NCBI GenBank assembly: GCA_016865505.2
Contig: AP025252.1
Coordinates: forward strand, 3,224,001 to 3,288,000
From: Bryobacterales bacterium F-183
GTDB taxonomy: Bacteria; Acidobacteriota; Terriglobia; Bryobacterales; Bryobacteraceae
Length of the DNA: 64,000 bases
Direction of reading: 5' to 3'
Shown one piece after another: positions 1 through 7,737 of the stretch. Numbering within the stretch: the stretch's first letter is position 1; each line of letters opens with the position of its first letter. A model generated the notes under the pieces. It searched no databases. It was not told the origin of the DNA and was given only the letters and a program-made list of their open reading frames with translations. The translations under genes were made by a program, and so were the position numbers.

Positions 1-1
1 C

Positions 2-268
2 GCGTGGCGAGTGGAGCGGGGACAAGCCGCCGTAGCGTTTCCGCGGGGGCGAGCGGATCTTAAGGTGCCGCTGGAATTTGTGCGGGTGGAGCCTTATGTG
101 TTGCCCAAACGATCTCTCACAGGTGGGGCGACAGAGCGTGTGGATACTCGCGTGTTGCAGGTCCTTTACTCGTTCCGGCCACCAGCATCGATCCGCCTGT
201 ACGCCGGCCAGCAGATGGATGTGTACATCCAGGCGAAACCGTTGCCTGAACCCGGAGGCGCCAAGTGA
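2..268 (+). CDS. Efflux membrane-fusion (HlyD/MFP) protein, C-terminal fragment
   Basis: The reading frame is open from the window edge, so only the last ~88 residues are present and the true start lies upstream. The tail has the membrane-proximal beta-domain pattern of HlyD-type membrane-fusion proteins: ERVDTRVLQVLY followed by YAGQQMDVYI, where the 'VDTRVLQV' and 'GQQMDV' stretches are typical of MFPs paired with ABC/MacB-type or RND pumps. Its TGA stop overlaps the GTG start of the NodT-type outer-membrane factor (GTGA), indicating translational coupling in one efflux operon. It would link an inner-membrane pump to the downstream channel. The pump itself is not in the window. Confidence 0.75.
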   Translation, partial: AWRVERGQAAVAFPRGRADLKVPLEFVRVEPYVLPKRSLTGGATERVDTRVLQVLYSFRPPASIRLYAGQQMDVYIQAKPLPEPGGAK

Positions 269-1713
269 TCCGGCCAATGGCTTTGTTGATGATGATCACG
301 CTGGCCGGGTGTGCGGTGCGATCCAAGTACCGCGTGGCGGAAGTGAAGGTCCCAGCGGCGTATACGCAGGCCCGGGGGCAACAGACACAGACGGCTGGCG
401 AACTCGCCGAATGGTGGAAATCGTTTGGGGATCGTACGCTGTCATCGCTTATCGAGCGAACCATTCAGAACAATCTGGATGTGCAGGTTGCGAAGGCACG
501 ACTGCTCGAAGCGCGCGCAACCTTCAAAAGTACGGATGTGGGGAAGAGGCTGCCGTCGGGGAACTGGAACTTCAACTACGCGCAGGCGCGAACCAGTACG
601 GACAATCCGCAGATCCCACGGTTCGGTGGCGGTACGTTGATTCCGACTACGTACAACTCGTACCAGTCCTATCTGGACGCCAGTTATGAGTTAGACCTGT
701 TCGGCGGGGTAAGGCACCAGGTTGCGGCTGCACGGGCGGATGCGCAGTCTTATGAAGAAAGCTTGCGGAACACGCTGGTGAGCGTAGTGGCGGAGGTGGC
801 GCGTGACTATATGCAACTGCGACAGTATCAGGAGCAGTTGGAGGTTGCGCGGCGCACCGAGGCGTCCCGTACCGAGACGCTGCGGATCACCGAGGTGCGG
901 CACCGGGCGGGGCTGGTGACCGAGGTGGATGTCGCCAATGCCGCCGCGAGCGTCGCACAGGCGCAGGCGTCGATTCCGGGGCTCAAAGCAAGCGCTTTAC
1001 AGATGATGCATGCGATTGGCGTGCTCGTTGGGGAACAGCCTTCCACCTTGACTCACGAACTGCAGGAGCTTGCCCCGATTCGTCTTGCTCCCGCCGGGAT
1101 CCCTGTGGGGCTGCCGTCGGAACTGCTGCTGCGGCGGCCGGACATACGGCAGGCGGAACGAAGCCTGGCGGCGGCGATTGCGCGGGTGGATGTACAGCGC
1201 GCGAACCTGTTTCCGTCGTTCAGCCTGACTTCGCAGTACGGCGGGCAGACGGGGCAGGCGCTGAATCTGGTGAATGCGGCCGCGCGGTTCTATACGCTAG
1301 GTCCGCAGATCAAGTGGGGTCTGCTGAACTACCCGGCGGCGAAGGCGGGCATCAAGACGTATGAAGCGAGACGGGAGCAGCAGTATCTGACTTATCAGAA
1401 GACGGTGCTGACGGCGTTTCAGGATGTCGAGAATGCACTGGCATCGCATCGAGCGAACCGTGAGCGGTTGACTGCGCTGGAACAGCAGGCATTGCAGCTT
1501 CGTAACGCGTCGGACCTGGCGATGCACCGCTATACGCATGGGCTCACCAACTTTCTGGAGGTGTTGGATGCACAACGAGCTTTGAACAATGCCGAAGATC
1601 TGAGTGCGCAATGCCGGGGCGCGGTGAATGTCGATGTGGTGTCGCTTTACAAGGCGCTGGGAGGGGGTTGGGAACGGAATGACCCGGTGCCGCAATCGCG
1701 AGTTTTGGATTGA
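265..1713 (+). CDS. NodT/TolC-family outer-membrane efflux lipoprotein
   Basis: 482 residues, the usual length of outer-membrane factors. The N-terminus is a short hydrophobic signal ending in the lipobox LAGC (Cys16), so it is probably a lipoprotein. Two OEP repeats follow: an alpha-hairpin-rich region (ARLLEARATFKS, SYLDASYELDLFGG, LRNTLVSVVAEVARDY) and a second (PSELLLRRPDIRQAERSLAAA, TAFQDVENAL, LTNFLEVLDAQR). 'YELDLFGG' and 'LLRRPDIR' are hallmark NodT motifs. The GTG start overlaps the upstream MFP stop by four bases. It provides the outer-membrane channel of a tripartite pump. Being adjacent to the biosynthetic cluster it might export the product, but a promoter separates the two. Confidence 0.93.
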   Translation: MIRPMALLMMITLAGCAVRSKYRVAEVKVPAAYTQARGQQTQTAGELAEWWKSFGDRTLSSLIERTIQNNLDVQVAKARLLEARATFKSTDVGKRLPSGNWNFNYAQARTSTDNPQIPRFGGGTLIPTTYNSYQSYLDASYELDLFGGVRHQVAAARADAQSYEESLRNTLVSVVAEVARDYMQLRQYQEQLEVARRTEASRTETLRITEVRHRAGLVTEVDVANAAASVAQAQASIPGLKASALQMMHAIGVLVGEQPSTLTHELQELAPIRLAPAGIPVGLPSELLLRRPDIRQAERSLAAAIARVDVQRANLFPSFSLTSQYGGQTGQALNLVNAAARFYTLGPQIKWGLLNYPAAKAGIKTYEARREQQYLTYQKTVLTAFQDVENALASHRANRERLTALEQQALQLRNASDLAMHRYTHGLTNFLEVLDAQRALNNAEDLSAQCRGAVNVDVVSLYKALGGGWERNDPVPQSRVLD

Positions 1714-1725
1714 TCCGAAATTGCG

Positions 1726-1741
1726 ATTATTTGGAAATAAT
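1726..1741 (+). repeat. Perfect inverted repeat next to a promoter (operator candidate)
   Basis: ATTATTT-GG-AAATAAT is a perfect 7+7 inverted repeat with a two-base centre, in an otherwise GC-rich sequence. It lies 12 bases after the outer-membrane factor stop and ends three bases before the TTGACA element at 1745. That position fits a dimeric repressor or activator site better than a terminator, since no T-run follows and a two-base loop is unfavourable as RNA. Confidence 0.5.
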
Positions 1742-1744
1742 GCC

Positions 1745-1773
1745 TTGACAGGGGGACGCGCTAGGGGCAAAAT
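1745..1773 (+). promoter_or_regulatory. Putative sigma-70 promoter for the biosynthetic cluster
   Basis: A perfect -35 TTGACA (1745-1750) is followed by a 17-base spacer and CAAAAT (1768-1773, four of six matches to TATAAT). It faces the cluster and predicts a 5' leader of ~230 bases before the gene at 2011. A second, weaker possibility is TATAGT at 1957-1962 with TCGACA at 1932-1937 (19-base spacing), which would give a ~40-base leader. Confidence 0.5.
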
Positions 1774-2010
1774 AAGGTTCCTGGGGGCGTTCCCCGCACT
1801 CCAGTTTGTGAAGCTAACGCACTGATCGGAAGCCTCTCAGTGGCGGCAGCCTGCCCTACCTCTCCGAAAAAACAATACAGACAAGAGTAGTTAAAGCCCG
1901 GCCGTTTGGGTTGAATCCCACTGTCGCCGCATCGACACCTGGGTGTTTACCGGCACTATAGTAGTAAGTAACCGGGGAGAGGGCATTTTCTAGTGACGGG
2001 CGGGTGAATC
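1774..2010 (+). other. Gene-free leader region before the first cluster gene
   Basis: No coding sequence is supported here. GGCGGCA (1842-1848) can pair over seven positions with TGTCGCC (1922-1928), enclosing a GGG-TTGAAT-CCC mini-hairpin that superficially resembles a tRNA T-arm. There is no convincing D-arm, anticodon arm or CCA, so it is not called a tRNA. If the 1745 promoter is used, this would be a structured untranslated leader. No known riboswitch consensus was recognised. Confidence 0.3.
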
Positions 2011-2808
2011 ATGGCAGTGCAGTGGAAGCAGGATCCCTTTTTGCGTTGGGGATTTCGGGTGGCGCAACAACCTGCAAGGCTTGCGTTGAATCGTATTGCA
2101 ATCGATGTACGCGTGGCTGCGAGAATGAGCCGCCTACATAAGCTGGAACAAGCTGCTCCGTTTGTTTGGGATTCGATTCCAAATAAGAGCAAGCCCTATT
2201 CCGCTTTTGGTCTTGGAATCGGCTACGTTGAGAATCATTCCGCATCCGAAGTACCAGCTGAGATGATTCCGGAAAAGCTCGCGATTTTTTTTGATTTCGG
2301 TCGCGGGTTTTCTATGTCCGGGGGGAGCCAGCGGGTTGTATCGCTTCCCGGGTTCCGGCGAAATGCGATTTGGACCGGGATTGGCATGGGACGCGCGTAC
2401 CGGAGTTGGCCCACTTATATTGAGAACCAGGAAGGCGAAGCGAATCCACACCCTGGTGTAGATCGTGGGATGGGCGCGATGATCTGGTTAGGGTCGGGAC
2501 TTGATCCCGTAACCGCCGCTGCCTATGTCCATTCTTTTCCGCAGTCCCGCCATGAGCAGATATGGCGCGGTGTTGGTTTTTCTGCTGCGTTTACCACGGA
2601 ACTTGAGCGGCATCAGGTGGACCTGCTGATGCGGTCGAGTGGGCCTGCCGCCGTCCACTTCACACGTGGCGCCGCATTTGGAATGGAGCAGCGTCGCATT
2701 CTTGGCATTGTTACCAGCGAAACTGAGCGGAGTTGTAATCTCATCAGCGGCGTTGGACTCGACGGCTTTACACATCGCTTCGCTAGTGACTTTGGAGATT
2801 GGCTGTAA
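2011..2808 (+). CDS. Divergent DUF1702 (UnbL)-like protein
   Basis: 265 residues. It is built from short repeats centred on Gly-x-Gly: GLGIGYVE, WTGIGMGRAY, WLGSGLDP, WRGVGFSAAF, FTRGAAFGM and SGVGLDGF, spaced roughly 30-40 residues apart. The bona fide DUF1702 protein at 6760 has the same architecture (VGAGWACA, YQGLGRSLWF, WSGVGLACGYAGG, RQGVCFAV), and its N-terminus (RRAFGIADREV) parallels FLRWGFRVAQQPA here. I therefore infer a shortened paralogue of enediyne E3/UnbL; the biochemical role of the family is not established. It is the first gene of the cluster and is followed 53 bases later by the SRPBCC gene. The start at 2011 has only a weak ribosome-binding site (GGGTG); an internal start cannot be excluded. 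Confidence 0.6.
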   Translation: MAVQWKQDPFLRWGFRVAQQPARLALNRIAIDVRVAARMSRLHKLEQAAPFVWDSIPNKSKPYSAFGLGIGYVENHSASEVPAEMIPEKLAIFFDFGRGFSMSGGSQRVVSLPGFRRNAIWTGIGMGRAYRSWPTYIENQEGEANPHPGVDRGMGAMIWLGSGLDPVTAAAYVHSFPQSRHEQIWRGVGFSAAFTTELERHQVDLLMRSSGPAAVHFTRGAAFGMEQRRILGIVTSETERSCNLISGVGLDGFTHRFASDFGDWL

Positions 2809-2861
2809 CGGCTGATAACTCCGCTTCTATTTCATAATCCTCAATCGAATCGACGGGAACT

Positions 2862-3632
2862 ATGCAGGTTCTAGAGAAGGGCGTTGAAAGACGCTCAATA
2901 ACCCGTGCTGTCTCTATTCGCGCTGGCGTCGCGCATGTTTGGCATTGCCTGACCACAACGCAGGCTATTGAACAGTGGTTCGCCGATGTCAAAGGGAGTT
3001 ACGAGGTCGGGGCGACTTGCGAGATGCACTTTGGTGATGGCGACTTCTTTGAGGTAACCACGCTTGCCGCGGTGCCTATGATTAGTCTCCGTTGGAGCTG
3101 GCGCTTCTGGGGTGTTGGTGGTTTGAGCGACATCGAGTTTCTGCTTGCCGCGGAGGATGACTCTTGCCGGGTCACAGTGGTTGATGCCGGCGAGTATTCC
3201 GAGCGCGGTGTGAGCGAGTTGGAAGAGGGCTGGGACGACTTTCTTGGGCGCCTGCGAAGCTATGCGGAAACCGGCAAGAATGCCAGATATCGCTGGAGTG
3301 AGAGCATCGGGGCGGCGATGGTGTCGCACCGGTCGCCTTTGGAGCTTTGGGAGATCGTAGGTGAGCCGCAGTGGTGGGAGCGCGGGTTTCCGACCTACTC
3401 CGTCGAGCTCACTGCAAACGAAGACGACCTCGTCGCGCGATTCTGTTCTGGGGCATGGGGCGGCGCGAGTACAACAGCTGTGATGTCTGTGGTTCGACGG
3501 CTAGACGGCGTCGCACTGTCGGTACAGCACGGCGGATGGCTGTCGTTGCCATCGACGGTTCAATTTGAGGAACGCCGTACCGTGGCGCTGCTGTGGGCGA
3601 AGGCGCTGCGTGAGTTGGAACAAGCCAGGTGA
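2862..3632 (+). CDS. Tandem SRPBCC (AHSA1-like) protein, possible self-resistance
   Basis: 256 residues. Residues ~12-135 form an AHSA1-type SRPBCC fold: the VSIRAGVAHVWHCLTT opening, QWFADV, a central strand region, then the closing helix VSELEEGWDDFLGRLRSY. A second, more degenerate copy follows (~142-250: AAMVSHRSPLELWEIV ... VQFEERRTVALLWAKALREL). SRPBCC proteins bind hydrophobic ligands. In the calicheamicin cluster CalC, CalU16 and CalU19 are START/AHSA1-fold proteins that protect the host by being cleaved by the enediyne. By context this gene is a candidate for the same role, but cyclase or chaperone functions are equally possible from fold alone. It lies three bases before the MFS exporter gene. 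Confidence 0.75.
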   Translation: MQVLEKGVERRSITRAVSIRAGVAHVWHCLTTTQAIEQWFADVKGSYEVGATCEMHFGDGDFFEVTTLAAVPMISLRWSWRFWGVGGLSDIEFLLAAEDDSCRVTVVDAGEYSERGVSELEEGWDDFLGRLRSYAETGKNARYRWSESIGAAMVSHRSPLELWEIVGEPQWWERGFPTYSVELTANEDDLVARFCSGAWGGASTTAVMSVVRRLDGVALSVQHGGWLSLPSTVQFEERRTVALLWAKALRELEQAR

Positions 3633-3635
3633 GCG

Positions 3636-4829
3636 ATGTTCGCGATTCTGAGGGAACAACCCCACTACCGACGGCTGTGGCTGGCGTCACTGCTTTCGCA
3701 GACCGGATCGCACATCAGCCGTATCGCGATGATCCTTTGGTTAGCGGAACAGTATGGCGTTGCTCCTGTCGGCTGGTTGATTCTGTGTGAGACGATCCCC
3801 GGTTCCCTGGCGGCGTTGTGCTCCGGGGCTGTGGTGGATCGCTTTGACAAGCGGAAGATCATGATCGCGTCGGACCTGATTCGTCTCGCGGCGCTGTTGG
3901 TTCCTGCCTATTGGGCGACGCCCTGGGTGCTGTATCTTGCAACATGCATCTGTTCGACTGCCGCAGCGTTCTTTGAGCCGGCAAGGTCCGCGAGTGCGCC
4001 TTTGATTGTCCCCACTGATGCACTGCCGCGTGCGGCGGCGTTGGATCGAGCCGCTTCCACTGCCGTACTGATCACAGGACCTTATGCCGGAGCGCTCATC
4101 GTACACTGGCTCGGATTGCGGGTAGCGCTGTTGATTGATGCGGGATCGTACCTGTTGAGCGCGGTTGTTCTCTGGCCCTTGGCCGTCCCGCAGGTTGTGC
4201 GAGGTACGGTGCAGCCACTTATGCGAGATATTCGTGAGGGCTGGCAGTACCTGTGGAATCACGGCGTGGCTTTTGAAGCTTCTGTTCTGGTAGAACTGAG
4301 CGTCATCTGCGTCGGCATCTGGACTCCGCTCGCACCGGCCTTTGTCACGCAGTTTCTGCGCGCCGATGATCGTTTGATCGGGCTTCAGATGGGTCTTTTC
4401 GGGCTCGGTGGCTTGCTTGGAGCGCCGCTGGCGCCTGCTGCAATCGAGCGCTGGGGCAACTGGACGGTGCTGACTGCGATGCTGCTGGCCGAGTCCTGCA
4501 TGATGCTTGTGTACACCTTGGTTCCTTCACCTGTGCTGAGCTCGCTGCTGATTGTGGTCTGGGGTGTGATTGTCGCGGTGCTTCTGGTGACGTACTCCAG
4601 CTTGCTGCAGCGAACCGTGGATGAGGCCTTTCTGGGCCGGGTGTTTGCGGTGACCCGTCAGTTGGAAAGCCTGGGTACGGTGGCAGCGATCGGTTTGGCG
4701 CTGTTGATGCATGACGTGCTTCCTCCGCAGCGCATCCTGTTGCTGGCTGCAATTGCGTATGTTGCGGTGACGGTGTTGTACCGGCTGTCCCGGCGGAGCG
4801 TACGGTTGATGCACGCTGCCGCCGCCTAG
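3636..4829 (+). CDS. MFS exporter (EntS/MFS_3-like)
   Basis: 397 residues with ~10-12 hydrophobic segments. It opens with NYRxLW-type text (HYRRLWLASLLSQTGSHISRIAM) characteristic of the MFS_3/EntS group, and motif A appears as DRFDKRKIMIASDLIRLAALL between TM2 and TM3. This family exports siderophores, macrolides and other natural products by proton antiport. A Shine-Dalgarno AGGTGAG directly precedes the ATG. The stop TAG shares its last base with the GTG start of the propeller gene. The position inside the cluster suggests product export or resistance. Confidence 0.9.
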   Translation: MFAILREQPHYRRLWLASLLSQTGSHISRIAMILWLAEQYGVAPVGWLILCETIPGSLAALCSGAVVDRFDKRKIMIASDLIRLAALLVPAYWATPWVLYLATCICSTAAAFFEPARSASAPLIVPTDALPRAAALDRAASTAVLITGPYAGALIVHWLGLRVALLIDAGSYLLSAVVLWPLAVPQVVRGTVQPLMRDIREGWQYLWNHGVAFEASVLVELSVICVGIWTPLAPAFVTQFLRADDRLIGLQMGLFGLGGLLGAPLAPAAIERWGNWTVLTAMLLAESCMMLVYTLVPSPVLSSLLIVVWGVIVAVLLVTYSSLLQRTVDEAFLGRVFAVTRQLESLGTVAAIGLALLMHDVLPPQRILLLAAIAYVAVTVLYRLSRRSVRLMHAAAA

Positions 4830-6706
4830 TGATCGCATTCTCCTTCTTTTTGAAACGCTTTATGCACTCCCAAATTGCCGGAAGAGTTGCGCTGTGTCTT
4901 GCCGCGCTGTCGCTTACCGACTGCACTGTCGGCAAAGTGCATACGTCCTCAGCGCCCAATGGATACCGCTTGCGTATGGTTGCCGAGGATGCTCGCGGGG
5001 GCGGCGATAGCGCGATCTCCCCCGATGGCAGGAAGTTTCTGACGTCGTTGCGGCGGAGCGGCAATTGGGATATCTGGATGTTCGATATCGCAGCGGGAAG
5101 CTGGAGCCAGATTACACGGGACAACGCGGATGAGTTTGAAGCACGCTGGTCACCAGACGCGAAGTCGATTGTCTATACATCAACGAAGAATGGAAACAAA
5201 GACATCTTCACGCAGGTGTTAGCGAGTGGCGCGACACGGCAACTCACGGACGATCCGGAAGACGATGAGTATCCGGTGTACGCGCCCGATGGGAAGGCGG
5301 TGAGTTTTACTGGCGGGCGTTGGAAGGACGGGCGCCAGTTCTTTACCGTTGGGTTGGATGGTACCGGGCGACGCGCTATTTCCGGGGCTCCGTCGAAGGC
5401 TGGTGCATGTTCTTTTCATCCGTCGGGCGAGTCGCTGGCTTGCCATACCTATGACACCGGGACCGGCAACGTGTACTTGTACCCGAGGTATGGCAACGGA
5501 GCGCGGGTACAGCTGACGAACGGTTCGTTTTGGGATTACAAGCCGACGATTGCTCCTGGAGGCGAGTGGATGGCGTTCTCGCGCAGTGAAGAAGGCCCAT
5601 CGGCGATTTGGCTTGCGCGCTTTCCGGTGGGCGAAGCGTTCCCGCTGACGACGAGCGATTCAGACGACCGCTGGCCGACCTGGAGCGATAGCGGGCACGA
5701 GCTGTTCTTTCACCGGTTGGTGGATCGCGGCAAGGCAGTGATTCTGTTTGACCCCGCGACGGGATCGCGTACGGAAGTGGTGGGGCCGGAGGACGCGCCT
5801 GGTGCTGCGACGATGAGTCCTGCCGGTGATCGAGTAGCGTACGGTACGCGGGTGACGGGCAAGGAGCGACTTCGTGTTCGCGATTTGTCTTCAGGGCGCG
5901 TTCAGGAGTTGAAGCTCGACTTGCCGGAGGATGCGGAAGCGTCGTTCCCACGTTGGTCTCCCACGGGCGGACAGATTGCGTTCGCCGTGAAGACGGGCAT
6001 GCGATGGGATGTCGCGGTGACCAGTGCCGTTGGTGGTCCGGTCCGCGTGCTGACTTCCTCGATTGCCAATGCGCGGGGCATTCGAGGTCCTATCGATTGG
6101 TCGCCGGACGGCAAACGTCTCGTGTTTCATGTGTCCACGCGGCCTTTTGAAGCCAACCTCTATCTTGCGGACGTTGCGAGTGGCGCCCTTCAGAACCTTA
6201 CGAACGACAACTGGTTCAGCGAGGCACCGTCCTTTACGGCGGATGGCAAGGCGATCACTTTCATGTCGACGCGGGCAGGGAACTGGACTTGGGGCTTCTT
6301 TGAAATGGAGCTGGCGACGGGCAAGGTGAAGTTGCTGCTGGGGCCTGATTACGTGGAGAAGAACTACCCAAGGTCGAACGGCGGTGGGGCGTTGTTGTGG
6401 TCTGAGTTCGAGCCGGGGGGGCATGAGGTGCTGGCGCTTCGGAATCGCGCGGGAGTGATCGCAAAGTTCGCGTCGCCCACCGGATGGGCCCGCTGGCCTG
6501 CGTTTGCACCCGATGGGAAGCGAGTGCTGTACACGGCGATTGATCATCGCGTGGAGTACTGGCTTGCCGAGAACTTGCACAGTCCGGATTCGCCAATTGT
6601 TGCGGCACGAAACCGGAATCCGGAGATCAGTGAAACGGAACCTAAGGGATCCGGGCCGAACCGTTCGGCGAAGCGGGCCAGCCCCGTACAGATGCATCAC
6701 CGCTGA
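4829..6706 (+). CDS. TolB-like WD40/PD40 beta-propeller, exported
   Basis: 625 residues with at least ten PD40/TolB-type repeats recognisable by 'SPDG' strands: ISPDGRKFL, WSPDAKSIVY, YAPDGKAVSF, MSPAGDRVAY, WSPTGGQIAF, WSPDGKRLVF, FTADGKAITF, FAPDGKRVLY. The N-terminus is a signal sequence ending at Cys (LSLTDC), a poor match to a lipobox, so periplasmic or lipid-anchored location is likely. The GTG at 4829 overlaps the MFS stop by one base; ATG 4862 is an alternative start that would give a more compact signal peptide. Substrate is unknown. In this cluster it could bind a product or an envelope partner. It ends ~50 bases before the DUF1702 gene. Confidence 0.8.
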   Translation: MIAFSFFLKRFMHSQIAGRVALCLAALSLTDCTVGKVHTSSAPNGYRLRMVAEDARGGGDSAISPDGRKFLTSLRRSGNWDIWMFDIAAGSWSQITRDNADEFEARWSPDAKSIVYTSTKNGNKDIFTQVLASGATRQLTDDPEDDEYPVYAPDGKAVSFTGGRWKDGRQFFTVGLDGTGRRAISGAPSKAGACSFHPSGESLACHTYDTGTGNVYLYPRYGNGARVQLTNGSFWDYKPTIAPGGEWMAFSRSEEGPSAIWLARFPVGEAFPLTTSDSDDRWPTWSDSGHELFFHRLVDRGKAVILFDPATGSRTEVVGPEDAPGAATMSPAGDRVAYGTRVTGKERLRVRDLSSGRVQELKLDLPEDAEASFPRWSPTGGQIAFAVKTGMRWDVAVTSAVGGPVRVLTSSIANARGIRGPIDWSPDGKRLVFHVSTRPFEANLYLADVASGALQNLTNDNWFSEAPSFTADGKAITFMSTRAGNWTWGFFEMELATGKVKLLLGPDYVEKNYPRSNGGGALLWSEFEPGGHEVLALRNRAGVIAKFASPTGWARWPAFAPDGKRVLYTAIDHRVEYWLAENLHSPDSPIVAARNRNPEISETEPKGSGPNRSAKRASPVQMHHR

Positions 6707-6759
6707 CTGATGTAGGCGCAGCGGACCGGTGCGGTCGGCAGAAGCAGGAGCAAGCCAAT

Positions 6760-7737
6760 ATGAGAATCTCACTGGCGCGGCGAGCCTTTGGCATCGCCGA
6801 TCGCGAAGTTACGTTTGCGGCTCGAGGTTTTGAGTCGGCAAGCATCACGAATCAAGAGCGATTGGAGCGTGTTGGCCGGACGTTTGTGATTGGCTATCAC
6901 GCATCGCTTGAGATCCCGATGCGCAGGCTTGCCGCGTCGCTCGATGAAGTGCCGGACAGCATGCGCGGCTTCGCATACGAAGGGGCAGCGATGGGTTTGG
7001 CGATTCTGGATAGCGTGATGCCACTGCGCCGCCGGCTGAGCGGCTGGCTACGTGGACCCGGTGCACCGCACAACTACATGACCTTCGTCGGCGCCGGCTG
7101 GGCTTGTGCCCGTATTCCTTGGCAAAGACGTCGTGTGGAACGGTCGGCGCGACGGTTTCATTCGTTTCTCTGGCCACTAGTGATGGATGGGTACGGCTTC
7201 CATGAGGGTTACTTTCGGGCGAGCCATCTGGATCATCCGTCGAGCCGCGAGGGTGTTGAGAGTGAACACGGAATGCGTTCGTACTACCAGGGACTGGGAC
7301 GCAGCCTTTGGTTTGTGTGCGGCGCGGACCCCTGGAAGATTGCCGATCGGGTACAGCACTTGCCGCCACACCGTACGACGCAACTGTGGAGCGGTGTGGG
7401 ACTGGCTTGCGGGTACGCGGGCGGGATGACCTCGGAAGAGCTTCGCATCCTGATGCGCCTCGCAGATGTACATAAGGGCGCGTTACGGCAGGGTGTGTGT
7501 TTTGCGGTGAAGGCGCGCCAACAGGCCGGCAATCCCACCGGACATACGGATGCTGCCTGCGCCACGTTGTGCGGCATCAGCCCAGGGCAGGCGGTGGAGA
7601 TCGTAGACCAAGCCTTGGTGCAGACGAGGACGCTGGGTGGCAATTACTGCGATTGGGTTCGGATCGTGCAGGAACGACTGTCCAGCCCCGCTTCACCCAT
7701 GGTTTCCACTTTGCAAGGAAAGTTGAGGACACGGTAA
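6760..7737 (+). CDS. unbL: Enediyne biosynthesis protein E3 (DUF1702/UnbL family)
   Basis: 325 residues, the usual size of UnbL/E3 proteins. Family-typical features: an N-terminal SLARRAFGI segment, ERVGRTFVIGYHASLE, DEVPDSMRGFAYEGAAMGLAI, then repeated Gly-x-Gly blocks (VGAGWACARIPW, YQGLGRSLWFV, WSGVGLACGYAGG) and the C-terminal SPGQAVEIVDQAL. Cytosolic, no signal peptide. The biochemical role is unknown, but E3 is one of five genes (E3-E4-E5-PKSE-E10) shared by enediyne clusters. The stop overlaps the ATG of the UnbV gene as TAATG, so the pair is translationally coupled. It is preceded by AGGAG 12 bases before the ATG. Confidence 0.9.
   Translation: MRISLARRAFGIADREVTFAARGFESASITNQERLERVGRTFVIGYHASLEIPMRRLAASLDEVPDSMRGFAYEGAAMGLAILDSVMPLRRRLSGWLRGPGAPHNYMTFVGAGWACARIPWQRRRVERSARRFHSFLWPLVMDGYGFHEGYFRASHLDHPSSREGVESEHGMRSYYQGLGRSLWFVCGADPWKIADRVQHLPPHRTTQLWSGVGLACGYAGGMTSEELRILMRLADVHKGALRQGVCFAVKARQQAGNPTGHTDAACATLCGISPGQAVEIVDQALVQTRTLGGNYCDWVRIVQERLSSPASPMVSTLQGKLRTR

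Noticed and set aside
1842-1930. tRNA-like fold (seven-base acceptor-like stem and a T-arm-like GGG-TTGAAT-CCC)
   Set aside because: No credible D-arm, anticodon arm or discriminator-CCA, and the T-loop is six rather than seven bases; kept only as a possible leader structure.
7497-7736. 80-codon upstream extension of the UnbV frame
   Set aside because: It lies inside the UnbL gene; the TAATG overlap at 7737 and the signal-like N-terminus mark the real start.
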